NCBI GenBank assembly: GCA_946699065.1
Contig: CAMPDV010002068.1
Coordinates: 27,873-91,872, forward strand
Length of the DNA: 64,000 bases
Reading direction: 5' to 3'
DNA from: Loxodes magnus
Taxonomy: Eukaryota > Ciliophora > Karyorelictea > Loxodida > Loxodidae
The position numbers and the translations under genes were made by a program. The notes under the pieces were generated by a model. It saw only the letters and a program-made list of their open reading frames with translations. It had not been told where the DNA came from and ran no database searches. Positions 32,816 through 45,540 of the stretch are shown one piece after another; within the stretch, counting starts at the first letter, position 1, and every line of letters starts with the position of its first letter.

Positions 32816-34304
32816 TTAATTATCTTTTTTATTTTGATTAAATCTTACTTTAATTATCAGAACTATAATCTTTTAATTTACAATTTTTCATTTTAAAAAA
32901 TATAATTTGACTATTTTTTATTGAATATGGTTGTTTTTATTGTTAAATGAAATAAAATAATTTTAATTTATTTAATAAATAATATGCAATTATAAAAAAT
33001 TAAAATTGAAATATTTATTTAACTTTTTTATCTTTATCACATTTTTTAATTTCAACAACTTATTTATTTTATAAAATTTAGCTATTATTAATAAGATTTT
33101 CTTCTTATTTATGTATTTTAATTATATTTCATTCATTATTAATTTAATGTATCTTAATAATTTATATTTCTCATTCTAATTGTGATCATTTTCTATTTTG
33201 TATCTATCATTTTCTTATTTTTCGATATTCTTATCTTTTTCAATATCCTATCATATTTAATTTTTTTATAGCTTGCTTTATTTTTTAAGTTGCTATAAAC
33301 ATTTTTTTTTCAAACTCTAAGCTTAAAAATAAAAAAATAGTGAAAATTTAGATATGAAGTGTAAAAAATTAACTGAAGCAATAAAGCAAATAAATAGTGA
33401 CATCTGTCTATAGAATACAATAATAAAAGTATGGAAGCTTGGAAATATTAGATGTTGAGAATGAAGTTAATATTAAATTTAAATATTCATTAATAATTTT
33501 TAAATTAATTTTGAGCAAATTACTTTAAAATTTATGAAGCTTTACTTTTAATTAAAAAAGATTATCTTCTTAAGACTTTTATTTTCAAATAAAATAGAAT
33601 CATAATAGTTAATAGCAATAGCTTATCTTAGTTTAGAATAAATATTCTTTTTAATATAAAAAGATGTGAAATAATAAATTAAATTAATTTAATCTTAAAA
33701 TAAAACAAATATTTTTATATTTAATTTTGAATGAGAATATATACTTTGTAAATTATAAAATAATAAAAAATCTTACCATTTAAGTTTAAATAAATGGAAG
33801 TTAAATCGAATGTTAAGAGAAATTTATAATTGTTTCTTATGATTAATTAATATTTTTTATAAATATTTTCAAACTGCTGAAACAAACACGAAAGAAATTT
33901 GAATTTATAAAGAAAATTAAAAAAATTGATAATATTACAGTAGAATAAATTATATTAGTGTTTATATTTTATTTTTTTATTATTTTTTAATTAAATATAA
34001 AAATCAAATAAACTTTCAAAAATAAAGCTACTAATAACTATTTATTAATTTTAATTGGATTAAAATCTAATAATTTTACACAAATATCTTAAATATATTT
34101 TTATATATAGCATTTAAAAAGTAAACACTAGATTTTAAAAAAAAGTTAGTTAATTATATTAAATTACTTTTTTTAATATTTTAATTGTAAGAAATAATTA
34201 ATTTTATGTTAAGTTATAAAAATAGTATAATTTAAATAAGTAATTTATCTATATTTAAAATTTATATAAAAGATTAAATAAACAATAATAAAAAAGGGAA
34301 TAAT

Positions 34305-35290
34305 CTGTCCATCTCTTAAAGAATTACTTAGAAACTTAAGAAGAAAAGCAGCAAAATAAATAGAGAAAAAGCATCAACAACAAGAGGAATCGAGTTCCTC
34401 ATCAGAAGGTAAAGTTATGACCGGAACTTCAAAGATAGAAAAACCTTAAAATTAAATTGACCAAAAATTATAAAATAAATACGACCAAATTAAAAAAGTT
34501 ATCTAAAAGTACGCAGAAATAATCTGCAATTAAGGGAAAAATCAGAGAATTAATGAAAAATAATGACGACTAAAATAACGAGGTATTAATACTATGCGTC
34601 AGTTATCTAAAAAGTTTATAATAGAGAAATAACTTTATGAATAATCACAATCGATAGTTATTTCATAAAAATCATGATTATAGAAAAATTCTTAACTAAA
34701 TTAATTTATTAAGAAAAATAATAAGAAGAAAAACTGAAAAATTTACAAAATCGAATAGAGAAATTGAAAAAAAAATTTAGAAGCAAAGTCAGAAAAAACC
34801 AATCAAAACTGTTACTACTGCAATTCAGCCTACCATATTTTACTACAATGTTGAATCTGAAAACAACTAAGGATAAGAGAAGAACGAAGAATCGAAGAAG
34901 TCTAAATAAATTCTGAATAAACTCTGAATAACGGAAAAATGAATCTACTAGTAGAAACCTTTATAAAAAATGAAATTATCTATTATTGGTAGTTTACTAC
35001 ATATAAAAAAGATTGTGGCATTCATCCACGTAAAAAAAATGGCAGTAAGTATCTGGTTGAAAGCCAAGGGAAGCTAAAACTCTCAAAATTTAAGTATATT
35101 ATTATTATAAGAAAAAAATGTATTGAAATAAAAAATTTAATTTTGATTAAGATTAACTTAAAAGTTAGTCTCAAGGAACTAAAATATTTCTTTTAAACCT
35201 TAAGTAATAAAAGCAATAAGAATTAGAAAATTAGAACAATAATTACATACTAAGTTGTAATTCTCAGCTATAATTAAACCTTAAAAGCAT
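34305..35290 (+). pseudogene. ORF1-like protein B, unit 2 copy
   Basis: Knuckle at 34,810-34,851, intact. Private changes: AAAAAATTTAGAAGC (one A fewer, near 34,778), GAATCGAAGAAG for GAATCGGAAGAAG, and CAAAACTG for CAAAAACTG, so the coil-to-knuckle joint differs from unit 1. Confidence 0.6.
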
Positions 35291-35489
35291 CTTAAGTCGA
35301 TGTTACACTTGAGATTTCTTTGATTTTTTTGGACTGAATAAATTAATATGCAACATGCTTTTTAACCAGATCTTTAATTTTAAGCATTAATAAAATTAAA
35401 AGCAAATCAATGATAAAAAGAGAATATAAAATTAAGTAGAAGAAATTTGGATTTATATCGTAAGAAAGAGATTCATATCTCTTCCAAAG

Positions 35490-35965
35490 GATATACTATG
35501 AACAAAATTGCTGAATTATTTACAATTACTCCTTAATATTTAACTAATTGATTATTTTTTTGCATTAATCATTTAACTCTTTAAAGTTTATTTATATAAT
35601 TTTTTCATAGATTTTCATTATTTTGTTGATTAAAAGTCCTTTCAGTAGAAATTTTAAATATTATTGATTCTTCTTCATTTTCATATTTTAATGTTATCCA
35701 GCTCAGTTATTGCAAGTATAAATTTGTTCGTGCTTTTCATTTGTGTCTATCTCTATTATAGTAATTTGTGGCTTTAAATTTCTTTCCAATTATTTGCAGT
35801 CGAACAATAAAATGTATATAAGTTTGACCTGCTTTCTTCTTAATTTTATTTTGAAAAATCTACTATTTCCTACTAAATGTTTTAATTTCTTCAGCTTATC
35901 ATCTCTTTATTACTCTTCGTCCTTTAATATCCATTTAGATTTTAGGTTTGATATTAAAGAACCAC
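35490..35965 (-). pseudogene. Possible ORF1-like protein F, unit 2 copy
   Basis: Same segments as unit 1 with at least five one-base indels (for example CTATTATAGTAATT near 35,755, AAATTTGTTCG near 35,720), which open an unrelated + strand frame at 35,743-35,970. Confidence 0.3.
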
Positions 35966-36940
35966 TATGAGTATTAGAAAGTTGAAAGTACTCATTTACA
36001 TTCCTTGAGTTTTTATCATACTAGTGATCAGGTAAGAGATTCCTCTTTTATATCTTAACTTTAAATTAGTAATTCTTATTTTTCTTGCTTTATTATGAAT
36101 TCTCAGTTTGCGTTCAGTGAAGTTAACTTAAATACGCTTATTATAGATTGACTGATACCTAAAAAGATAGTATGATATATAATTATCTAATTAATAGGCT
36201 ATAAGGGAATTGCTAAACTATATCAAACTTGATGATACAGATTTATTTAAATATCAACCAGTATAAATGGAATTTTGGACTAACATTATCAGAACTTAGT
36301 ATTTTTAAATTAATAATGGTAAATTATTGATTTAATGTAAGAGTTTTGGTTGAAATCTCAAACTATCATTTTTCTGGAATACATCAGTATAATCTCTGAA
36401 TGTCTCTTTTTCGAAACATAGATATCTTAAAAGCTCTACAACTAATTAAAATTTATGAAATCTATTGAGAATAATAAAAATAAAGAAACTATAAAAAATA
36501 ATAATCAATTTATTTGAAATTCTAGATATATCTAAAATATCTTAAATACAAAGTTTAGTAAACAGATATTACTCCTAATTTTCACAGGAGATACTAGCAA
36601 GTCTAAAGTATATTTATATTAAAAATGATAATTAAAACAATTATTAAATATAAATAAAATAATTATATTAAGTATCTAGAAATTACTCATTTTTAATATA
36701 AAAGTATTTATATTCAACTTATCAAAAATATTTTTATTAAATCTAAAATAGTAAATCAATTATTGATAAAAAATGCTTTATAATTTATAATTAACTGTTT
36801 ATATCAAAAGATTATTAAAGTCAATTATAAATTATATTTAAATTATATACTTTTGTAACTAAGTTTAAGTAACTATTAATATAGAAATTTCTTTGCAAGC
36901 TTTGATGAATATAGAACTAGTTATTATATATATATAAAAT

Positions 36941-37290
36941 GGATATCGGCTGCGGTCGGGAGACCTAGTAGACAAGCTGGTGCAGTGTATACTGCAGTTG
37001 CGAATATTTAGGACTAGATGCCACCCACAAGTAAGGGTGGATAAGCTCGGAAGAGACAAACCTAACTTGTCTGAGGGTTCTCGCTATCAATATGAAAGTT
37101 TGATTGGCGGGCCTTCTATTTAAGGACTTAATAATTAATTCTTATTTGGAACTTATTCAAGAAGATTGGAGCATTTGATTCTAGATTCGAGAATAATGTT
37201 TAATAAGTAGATTCTCCGATTGGAGTAGCTGACATGACTCATTGGACTTCTATAAATTTAACAAGAAACATTAGAACATTTTTCATAATA
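36941..37290 (+). repeat. Head element 1 (unit 2)
   Basis: Stems GGTC/GACC (36,954-36,965), GCAGT/ACTGC (36,982-36,995, perfect) and CCACC/GGTGG (37,021-37,040, one pair longer than in unit 1). The last stem is weakened (GGAGTA for GGAGAA). Confidence 0.6.
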
Positions 37291-37308
37291 TTAAATATTA
37301 ATATTGAA

Positions 37309-37341
37309 AGAGCTGCGCGTCAATGAGGTGCTACACGCTCT
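37309..37341. repeat. 34-base hairpin motif, copy c (unit 2)
   Basis: As 16,655-16,687 with GCGCGTCAAT for GCGCTTCAAT; the terminal stem is kept. Confidence 0.7.
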
Positions 37342-37722
37342 ATAATAAAATTTATTTATTTTAATTTATTTATTATTAAAAAAATATAATAATAAATAAA
37401 ATTATTTTCAATTATTAAAAATAAAAGTATTTTTGGATTAAGATACAGTTAAAATAAGAAATCTATATTAATGAAGAAAATAAAAACTTTATATAAATTA
37501 TTGTTTAAGGTAAAATATTTACTCTTATAATTTAAAATTTTTCTGTAATAATCTCATCTATAATAATCTTAAAAGGAAGAAAAATAAACTTCTAAATTAT
37601 AATATTTATTTAAAGTAGCATTTCCCTTTTTATAATAGATAATTATAAAAGATAAACTAAAAATATTAAATAATTATAGATTTTATTAATTAATATATTA
37701 AAATTATTATACAATAATGAAA

Positions 37723-37985
37723 AGATGGTGGAGCTGAGAATTACCTTCGTGACTAAACTTTCTGGTTTTATGGCTAGGAACAAGTTCTTTCCTGTCGCTG
37801 AGAAAGTCCTGGTCAGAATCATTTTCTGAAGGGAACGCTGTCTTTGAGATTACCGCTCTTGGTAGGGTGCTTGAAGTCTGGCTGCTCATAGCGATGGGTT
37901 CTCCCTAGCAGCTGTGTGCCTGAGAACAACAGGATATCCCCGTTATTCCATAAAAAGAGAGCGTCGGATCTTATAATCGGAAAGG
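37723..37985 (-). other. GC-rich module, inverted copy with many one-base indels (unit 2)
   Basis: Compared with 17,066-17,345 it has at least six one-base indels in ~200 bases (GGTGGAGCTG, AAGTTCTTTCC, GATTACCGC, TAGGGTGCTT, GGGTTCTCC, GTGTGCCTGAG). The clustering is unlike the neighbouring sequence and looks like uncorrected read error or strong local decay. Confidence 0.55.
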
Positions 37986-38577
37986 AGTTTCTTATCCCAA
38001 AAACTCTTTTTAGTTGAAATTAATTAAAATATTTCTATTATATAAAATAGTATATATAAAAGTATTTATTATAAAATCTCTAAAGCCCATATTATTTTTG
38101 CAGCAATATGAAATAGAAAGATTTTAATCCTTTCAATTTTATAAACTACTTAAAATTTGGTTATAATTTAAAATTAAATGAAAATATAAATAAATTATAA
38201 TATGTTGATTTTATAATTAATAACTTAAACTTTATTATTTGATTATTATTTTTATTTCATTTTTTAATTTATTTTTATCTATTAAATTTACTAATAACTT
38301 TCCCTTTTTTAATTAATTTATAATTTTTATTCTTTTAGTTTTTGGTTAATATTAGTATTCATCTTATTAAAATTTAAATCAATTAGCATTGTGATTAAGG
38401 TAAAATTATCTAATTTAATTATTGATATTTATAGATTTTATCTCTCTAATTAATTAATAATAAGCTTTATGATAAATAATAATTAAATCTTATAAAATTA
38501 TTTTTTTATACTTCATATAATATCTCTAATAGCTTTTATATTAATCCTACCAATATTTTTAAAAGTCTTTTTTTTAA

Positions 38578-39411
38578 ATGAAAAAAACCCGGGAATCTAA
38601 ACCTTAACTATCTAGTCTTAAAGATTAATCTTAAGTCTCAGTTAACTAAGAAGAACAAAGGATTCAAAAAAGATAAATCTACTCCTGTTAAGGATTGGGA
38701 AATACTGAATTTCCTAGCAAACTGAAAAAGCTTGAGGAACCCCATGAGCAAGACATTATTTAGCTTTATTCATTAATTGAGAAAATGAATACCGAAATAT
38801 AGATCCTAAAGGCGGAAAGCTTGAATCTTCGGCTTCTTTTGTTAGATAGAAAAAAGGAAGATCAAAACTCGGAAAGTAAATTTTAGTTTTAAATTGAAGC
38901 CTTAGCTTCCTAATTTGAACTATTTTAAAAAAACCTAGAAGCAAATCAATAGAAAATTAAAGAAGAAATTCGATTGTCAATCAAAAAAAACTAACCTCAA
39001 TCAGATAAAATGGATAAAAATTTTAATTCAAGCCCTCAATAAAACGTTGCTATTGTTGTCAAAAGGTTGGAAATTTTTGGAGGTAATGTCCGAACTGAAG
39101 AAGAATGTTTGAGCAGGCACCATAAAGAATTTGGAACATCGAGGAGACTTTATTGTAACTACTTTGGAGGTATTTACAGAAAGTAAGCTGATATGCGATG
39201 ATCTAAGTGTGACACTAATCAAACAAGATCTTAGTAATTAATAGTAACAGAATTAATAGCTTTAAAAGGACAGCAATGACCTTAGAAATTTGTTTAGAGA
39301 AGCTGGAGAAAAATTACAAGAAGATGGAAAGAACAATTCTATGAACTTATTGAAGAGAAAGAAGAATTATCTCAGTTTGAAATTGATTCAGATGAAGACA
39401 TGTATAGTTGA
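38578..39411 (+). pseudogene. ORF1-like protein C, unit 2 copy, broken after the knuckle
   Basis: Knuckle at 39,048-39,089. The spacing ATG-to-knuckle equals unit 1, but knuckle-to-TGA is four bases longer through one-base insertions (GCAGGCACC, GAAAGTAAGC, TAGAAATTTG, GATGGAAAGAAC). The tail is therefore out of frame. Confidence 0.6.
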
Positions 39412-39439
39412 GTATTGAATATAAAAACTTTTATTGTAT

Positions 39440-39469
39440 TTAATTTGAGGAAACAATTCCTCTAATTAA
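39440..39469. other. 13-bp hairpin after ORF1-like C (unit 2)
   Basis: Here GGAAACAATTCC replaces GGAAACATTTCC: one innermost pair is lost and the loop becomes ACAA, while the rest of the stem is unchanged. Confidence 0.6.
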
Positions 39470-39651
39470 AGATGACCCTAACCCTTATAGTTAAAATTTA
39501 TTAATTAAAAGTCTTTTTAAGGATTAAATATAATATAAACATTGATTTAAAACTGCTTTAATTACTATTAATGCCTTTATTTTATGTAAATAATAATAAT
39601 TTCTGAAATAAAATTATTATTTTTAAAAATGTTTTAATAGTAAAAAATAAA

Positions 39652-40598
39652 ATGGAAAAATTCAAAAGAGCTATTTTTACCACCTCAAAGAAGCTAGAGA
39701 GGAAACTTGAATCCTATCTTGGATAGTTTTTTCCCTCAACCATAACTTTTTTCTTAATCCTAATAACTAGGAGAGGAACAAAAACGAGCTCAGAAGACAA
39801 CACATGTGATTCTTCGACCTCATAAGAGAAACCAAGGAAGGAGATGAAGTTTGTTCTTCACTAGGCGGCTTGGAGTTCAATCCTTCTACCAGATGAGTAT
39901 GGAATAGCTCATAAAAGTGGTTCAGAACCTCCAGGAGGTTAGAAAGCTGTAAAAGTACAATGAAAAATTAATGGAGAATCTGAACAAGCAAGAAGAATTA
40001 AAATCAAGACTCATATCTTAGGAGAGAGATCTAAGAGCTTTCTGGAACATATTTCAGAGTCCGAACAGCTAATCCAAGAATCAAGATTAAAAATGCAGAG
40101 AAATTAACGGACAATAAACACAACTAGTAGAACATCAGCAAAAATTTCAAAGGTAAATTGAATCAAGGGATAAGAAATAAGACAATACGGAGGTCGAAGA
40201 AATTAAAGTTGACAAAACTTTATATAAGCGAGAAGTTAAATCCTACTAATGTCTACTAATGTGGCTCAAATGAACATTTATGAAGGAAGTGTAGGAAATT
40301 CCTAAATTTCAAAAAGAGTTACTGGCAAAAGCTAAGATAACAGAAGGAAAAAAAGGAAGAGGTATCAACAGCTCAAACTAAGAAGGAGTAGAAAATAGTT
40401 ATGGATGAACGCTCTTGGAATATATACAAGAAAAAAGGCAACTAGTGATGGAAGAGAAACTAGAGACTATAAGAGCAAGCAAAATAGGATAGTAGGTGGA
40501 ATACGAACATTTAATTTTAGGCTCCGGAGCAATCTCGAGGAAAGATAGAAATAAGTTGAAATACATAAATGAAGGTAAAACACTTTTAATCATAAACT
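39652..40598 (+). pseudogene. ORF1-like protein D, unit 2 copy
   Basis: ATG 39,652. CACATGTGATTCTTCG replaces CACATGCGAATACTTCA near 39,803, a small deletion plus changes in the N-terminal part. AATCCAAGAATC at 40,073 gives Gln-Glu where unit 1 has CAATAATC. Knuckle and GSGAIS segments are kept. Confidence 0.6.
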
Positions 40599-41486
40599 AA
40601 CATTACATAAGAAAACTAAAAAAGAGAAAATATACAGGACACTAATAAACTGACCAAAATTTTTGAAATATAGTAAAATATATCAAAAAGTTTCATGGTC
40701 TCAAAATATTCTCATATTACTAAATTAATTAGAATCTATATAATTGGATGAAAATAAAGCCAGATTAAATTTAAGTTAACTTTAAATTTTATAAGGAAGC
40801 TCTCAAATTTAATTATTGTATCCATAATATAAGAATGAATCATATAATTATACAAATTATAATTTTAATATTTTTATCTAGTTTATATGAATAAATTAAA
40901 CTTATCTTAACATCTTATTATTTTAAGATGAAACAGAAATATAAATTTAGCGCTCTCTTTAATTCTATTAGAATTAGATAAAAAATGTAGTTATATAACT
41001 CAAGCTATTTAGTTCAAAGGAATGAACTTTAATTAATTAGATAACTATTAAAAATTATTATTTCATTCAAATTAAGAGATTTTCTAATCAACTGGTTCTT
41101 ATTAACTCGAAAAATATAAATATGCATCTAATAATTAATTTCTTACCTTCAATCAAATTATCATTATAAATGAGACGATCTTTAATTTATTAATCAACAT
41201 CTAGCATATAAGAAATATTATTAAACTTGCTTTTATTTAATTTTTTGAATTTTTAAAAATAAAGATAATTAAATTCTATTAGACCAAAGATATTAATTTC
41301 TTTATGTATGCAAAGTTAATTACTCTATCTTTATAAATATTTAATTTAATCATTTGATAGGTTTGCTAACTTATTTACAAGAGTATCATTATTATTTAAT
41401 TCAATATTAAATAGCTTTTATATTCTTTTTTCTTAGTTATATTTGCTTTTTATTTTTTCTTATATTTTATTCATAATTTTTAAATA

Positions 41487-41780
41487 TGACCGTCAGATTA
41501 AAGTTGAGAGAACTAGGTAATCTGGTACAGTGTATACTGCATTGCCGATCATCTCACATTAGATGCCTGATAAAAATGGAAAAATTCGGATAAGACACAC
41601 CTAACCTACCTAAGAGTTATAACTAGAAGAATAAAAATGTGACTGAGGAGCTATTTATTATATTTAATTCTTATTGGATATTATTTTAGAAGACTGGAAC
41701 ATTTAATAAAAAAAATGTTAATAAGAAGATTCCCCATTTAGAAAGCTGACGTGACTCATAGGATGACTAGATTAAGATAG
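41487..41780 (+). repeat. Head element 2 (unit 2)
   Basis: Nearly identical to 20,831-21,124; CTAACCTACC for CTAACTTACC and one G-to-A at GATAAAAATGG. Confidence 0.6.
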
Positions 41781-42019
41781 TATAATTAATGAGAACAGTT
41801 ATATTACATTAGCAGCTAATTCGTGGCAAATCTATTAATGCTGATGTTATGTAAATTAATTAATTTTTTTATTAAAGAAACCTATTTTACCTCTTTTTCT
41901 TATTTTCTTAATAATTTTTTTATTTTTATTTGACTAAGCCATTTCTTTCTCCTCCCTTAAATATTTAATATAATTACAGCTGATTAAAATTAAGAAATCT
42001 ACTTATAGGAAAGAACTTT

Positions 42020-44800
42020 GTTTTATAAGCAAAACTAATGAGAAAAATAAAATTGCATGCAGCAATTGATTGGTAAATTATATGGAATATGTATAATATA
42101 AAGATTAAAAAGATAAAAGGAATAGCTATAAATAAGTAAGTTTATAAACTTTCATAATATATATGTAATTTATAAAGTTATTCTCTTTAGTTAAAATAGC
42201 TTATTAATCTTTTCTTTTCAATTCAAAGTTATCACTATACCAACCTGATAATTTCCTACTCCTTTATTTTTACATGATGTTTCTCTATTTAATATTATAT
42301 ATTCTATCAGAAACTAAAAAGAAAACAGATATAAGATTAATTCAAGAATTAGCAGGTTAAATGGGATTTAAAACATATAAATGAAGACTATTATAATACA
42401 TGAAAGAAAATAGTATAGGAAGGAGTGGAGACCATATGTGGATACACAAGTCAATAATAAAGAAAATAAAATTACTCTGAGGAAATAAAAAAGCTAAGAA
42501 GATAATTTTAAAATTAAGCAAAAATAAGTTAAAAATCTTATAGATAAGGAAAAAGGAACATTGCACTCAACATAAAAATGAAACAAGAAGCCAGAAGTAG
42601 ATTTAGAAAACAAGAAAGAAAAGATTAAAGAAACTAATTCAATAGCTGTCTGGGAGAGATTAATCAGGGAAATATGAATAATATTTGGAAAGGAATTTAA
42701 AAGTACACTAGACAAAAGAAGTTTACTACTTGAACATTGATAAACTAGGACCAGATAAATGCTAAATAGGAGTAATAAAAGCCGGAGGAGAGAATTTAAT
42801 AAATATAACTCAAAATTAATTTAAAATATAATTCAATCGGGTAAAATACCTAAACAGATTAAAGAATCCTACATTATATTGCTACACAAAAAAGGAAACA
42901 CAGATGACCCTATGAACCACCATTCAATATCACTTATAAATAACCTTTGAAAATCATAGATCTCTAACTATTCGAGTAATTAAATCCTTATTTGTAAGAT
43001 GAGATGATGAATTATAGTACGGATTTAAAGCAGGTAAATCATGCTCTCAATAAACATTCAATTTAAGAACAATACAAGAATGATTATATTATAACAATTA
43101 TGAGACTATCATCATTTTTATTGATATCAAAAAGCATTTGATTCAGTAATCAGATAAGATATATGAAAAATACGGAATGTGATCGAAGTACCTGAAGGAG
43201 TAATAAGACTCCTAGCAGGCATATATAAAGAGAGAGCAAAGATTAAGAATAAAGAACTAGTCTCTGAAGAATTTGAAACTTAAAAAGGAGTAAAATAAGG
43301 ATGTGCCTGCTCCCCGAGATTATTCAATATAATAATAAATTATTTACTGAATGAACTAAAGGAAAAAAAGTTGTGAATTACAATACAAATTGAAACGGAA
43401 CATGGAACAGAAGTAAGATAAGTAGGTGCCCTAGCATATGCTGATGATATTGTAGCATTATTTCATCGAGATTAACTAGAAGATATGACTGATATACTAT
43501 AATAATGATCATAGCGATATAATTTATAAATTGCGGACAAAACAAAATGAATGGTATGAAATGGTAATGCAAGACAAAATTAAGAGATAATCGCAATAAA
43601 TGGAATATTAATAGAGAAAGTGAAGGAGTTTAAGTATTGGGCCATTGAAATAAGAAAACATTTCATATTAAAAACACCTGGAATCAAGAATCTAAGAATC
43701 CAGAAAACCCAAGCATGAATATAAAGTAAATTAACAATTCAGAAAGGAATTATTCATATAATGCATCTATAATAATAAAATCCTTTATAAATCAAAATAT
43801 TTGGTTATGGAAGCGATTGTATTTCATTCATAGAGGAAGTTATAGGAAACAATTCTTTAAATAAATTGTAGATCACGAAGCGTAGATCATTAAGAGCTGC
43901 AATAGATGTTCCTTTTCGCATAAAACGAAATCCTGGAGAATGAATTGCAATTCTTTAAACTACAATACTATATGTGATAATGTATGTTAATGTTCAATAG
44001 AAAATTGCTCCTAAACTAAGAATCAACATTAGATGGATAATTATGTCAATTAGCAAAGAGGAATAACTATATATTTGAAAACTACACAAGGAAGGTTATG
44101 GAGATACTTCAGTTCAATGACAAAATAACAATACAGGATTACTGAAAAGGAACAAATGGAAAAATATTGATAAAAAAAGAGATAAAATTCCATAATGATG
44201 CAAATTCCATTACACAAATGTAGATTAGGATAACCTGCTAAAAATATCGAAGTGAATGAATGAAAAAATTCATACAAGGAATGCTAAACTATCTAAGATT
44301 CAATAAACAAAGAAAACATGAAATATGGTACTTGTTTAGGATAATGGCCAAATTGTAATGGAGCAGCATAAACGATGAAAGAACTAAATCTAATGGAGAG
44401 TGAAGCATGTTAGTTCTTTAATTATAGAATGGAAGATGAGATCATATAATAGAAGATTGCAGATAATACAAAGAGGAAAGAGAATAGTTAATAGAAAATC
44501 TCGCGAACATAAATATCAGTAATAACTAATAAAATAAGCCTCCTTAACCTCAGATTGAAAAAATAGTGTGAGGAATTACAAATTCGAAATTTTGATACGA
44601 GTCCTATAAGCAATAAAAAGAAAAGAAATAGGTTGTCACATTAAAAATTTTCTGAAAGATATATAGAGAAAAGAAAACGAGGCTATATTAAAAAATTTTA
44701 TCTTATTAGAAACAATTGGTAAAAATTACAGAACAGGATCCAACTAGCATACTTGAATTTATAATAGTTTATCATGAGGACGAAATAAAAACTTGATTTA
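42020..44800 (+). pseudogene. LINE reverse transcriptase relic, unit 3 copy with longest intact core
   Basis: This copy lacks both the 22-bp duplication before YADD and the extra base in GAGGAGAGC. As a result one frame runs from DSVIRQDIW (43,140) through GVKQGCACSPRLFN and YADD (43,437-43,448) to VKEFKY (about 43,637), roughly 166 codons. It then breaks because YLG lost a base (TATTGGGCC instead of TATTTGGGCC). It still carries the deletion after FIDIKK found in all units. Many other one-base indels lie both 5' and 3' of this core, so it is also a relic, though possibly closer to the ancestral RT core. Confidence 0.85.
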
Positions 44801-44890
44801 ACAGCTTTATAAAAATTAAAAAGAAATGTGAAAGAAACTTGCGATGCGCTAAGAAAAGACTAACAGATATTTTTTACTATCTAAAGACAA

Positions 44891-45534
44891 ATGAAAGAGT
44901 TAGAAAAGTAACAGATAGAGAATAGAATTCTACTTTTAAAAAAAACCTAATGATTGAGATTGACTCTAACTATTCAGATCAGGATATAATGAATCTATTG
45001 GAAGAAGAATTAGAATAATGGAAGAAAATGAGTAGATTCTGGTCAGATAAGATAATTTCAAGAATATTCTTACTTTTGATTCTCTCTTAATTTGTGGTCA
45101 ACCTTCAATAGTGAAACCACGTAAATTAATTAATTCATATATTAAAAATATCACCTAAGAAATAGCAGGCTTTTCCAACAAAACCTAATAATTAACCAGA
45201 CCTTACTAATGACTCCACTTCTTACAATTGGATAAGAAGCTAACAAAAGAAGTTTAAGACCTTAAATAAATTGCCTAATCTTTTAAGCTAGTAATTAATA
45301 AACTGATAAATGAATAGAGACCTAAGCAAAAATTAAAATAATAAACATTTCTAAAGAGATAGAATGATAGGTTACTTAAATCGAAAGGAATTTTAGATAA
45401 AAATTTGACCAGAGGATTAGTTAACTGAGCAAATCAAACTTAACTAACAATCTGATTCAGAATCAAGAAGATAAAAAGAATTCTTCCTTTAACTTCTGCT
45501 ATTAGAAAATAGAAAAAAAGATATTGATACTGAT
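44891..45534 (+). pseudogene. ORF1-like coiled-coil pieces (A0), unit 3 copy
   Basis: Starts at ATG 44,891. It has several private one-base losses, such as AATTTCAAG for AATTTCCAAG near 45,055 and ACCTTCAAT for ACCTATCAAT near 45,102, which further fragment both coils. Confidence 0.45.
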
Positions 45535-45540
45535 AAAAAA

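Larger units (their letters stand above)
26981..41486. other. Spacers of unit 2
   Basis: Gene-poor stretches are 26,981-28,381 (short minisatellite), 28,764-29,569 (DDRSKRHFIIEG-type open stretch at ~28,995-29,190, one Ile to Ser change), 30,767-31,222, 31,575-32,125, 32,816-34,304, 35,966-36,940, 37,342-37,722, 37,986-38,577 and 40,599-41,486. None shows anything beyond what the matching unit 1 interval holds. The remaining parts of this span are the separately listed features. Confidence 0.5.
21125..41780. repeat. Tandem composite unit 2 (~20.7 kb)
   Basis: Nearly identical to unit 1 over its whole length, with scattered substitutions and small indels. It is 468 bases shorter, mostly because it has two GC-rich modules instead of three. 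A patch at about 37,720-37,930 and the ORF1-C copy at 38,578-39,411 hold clustered one-base indels absent from unit 1. Confidence 0.97.
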
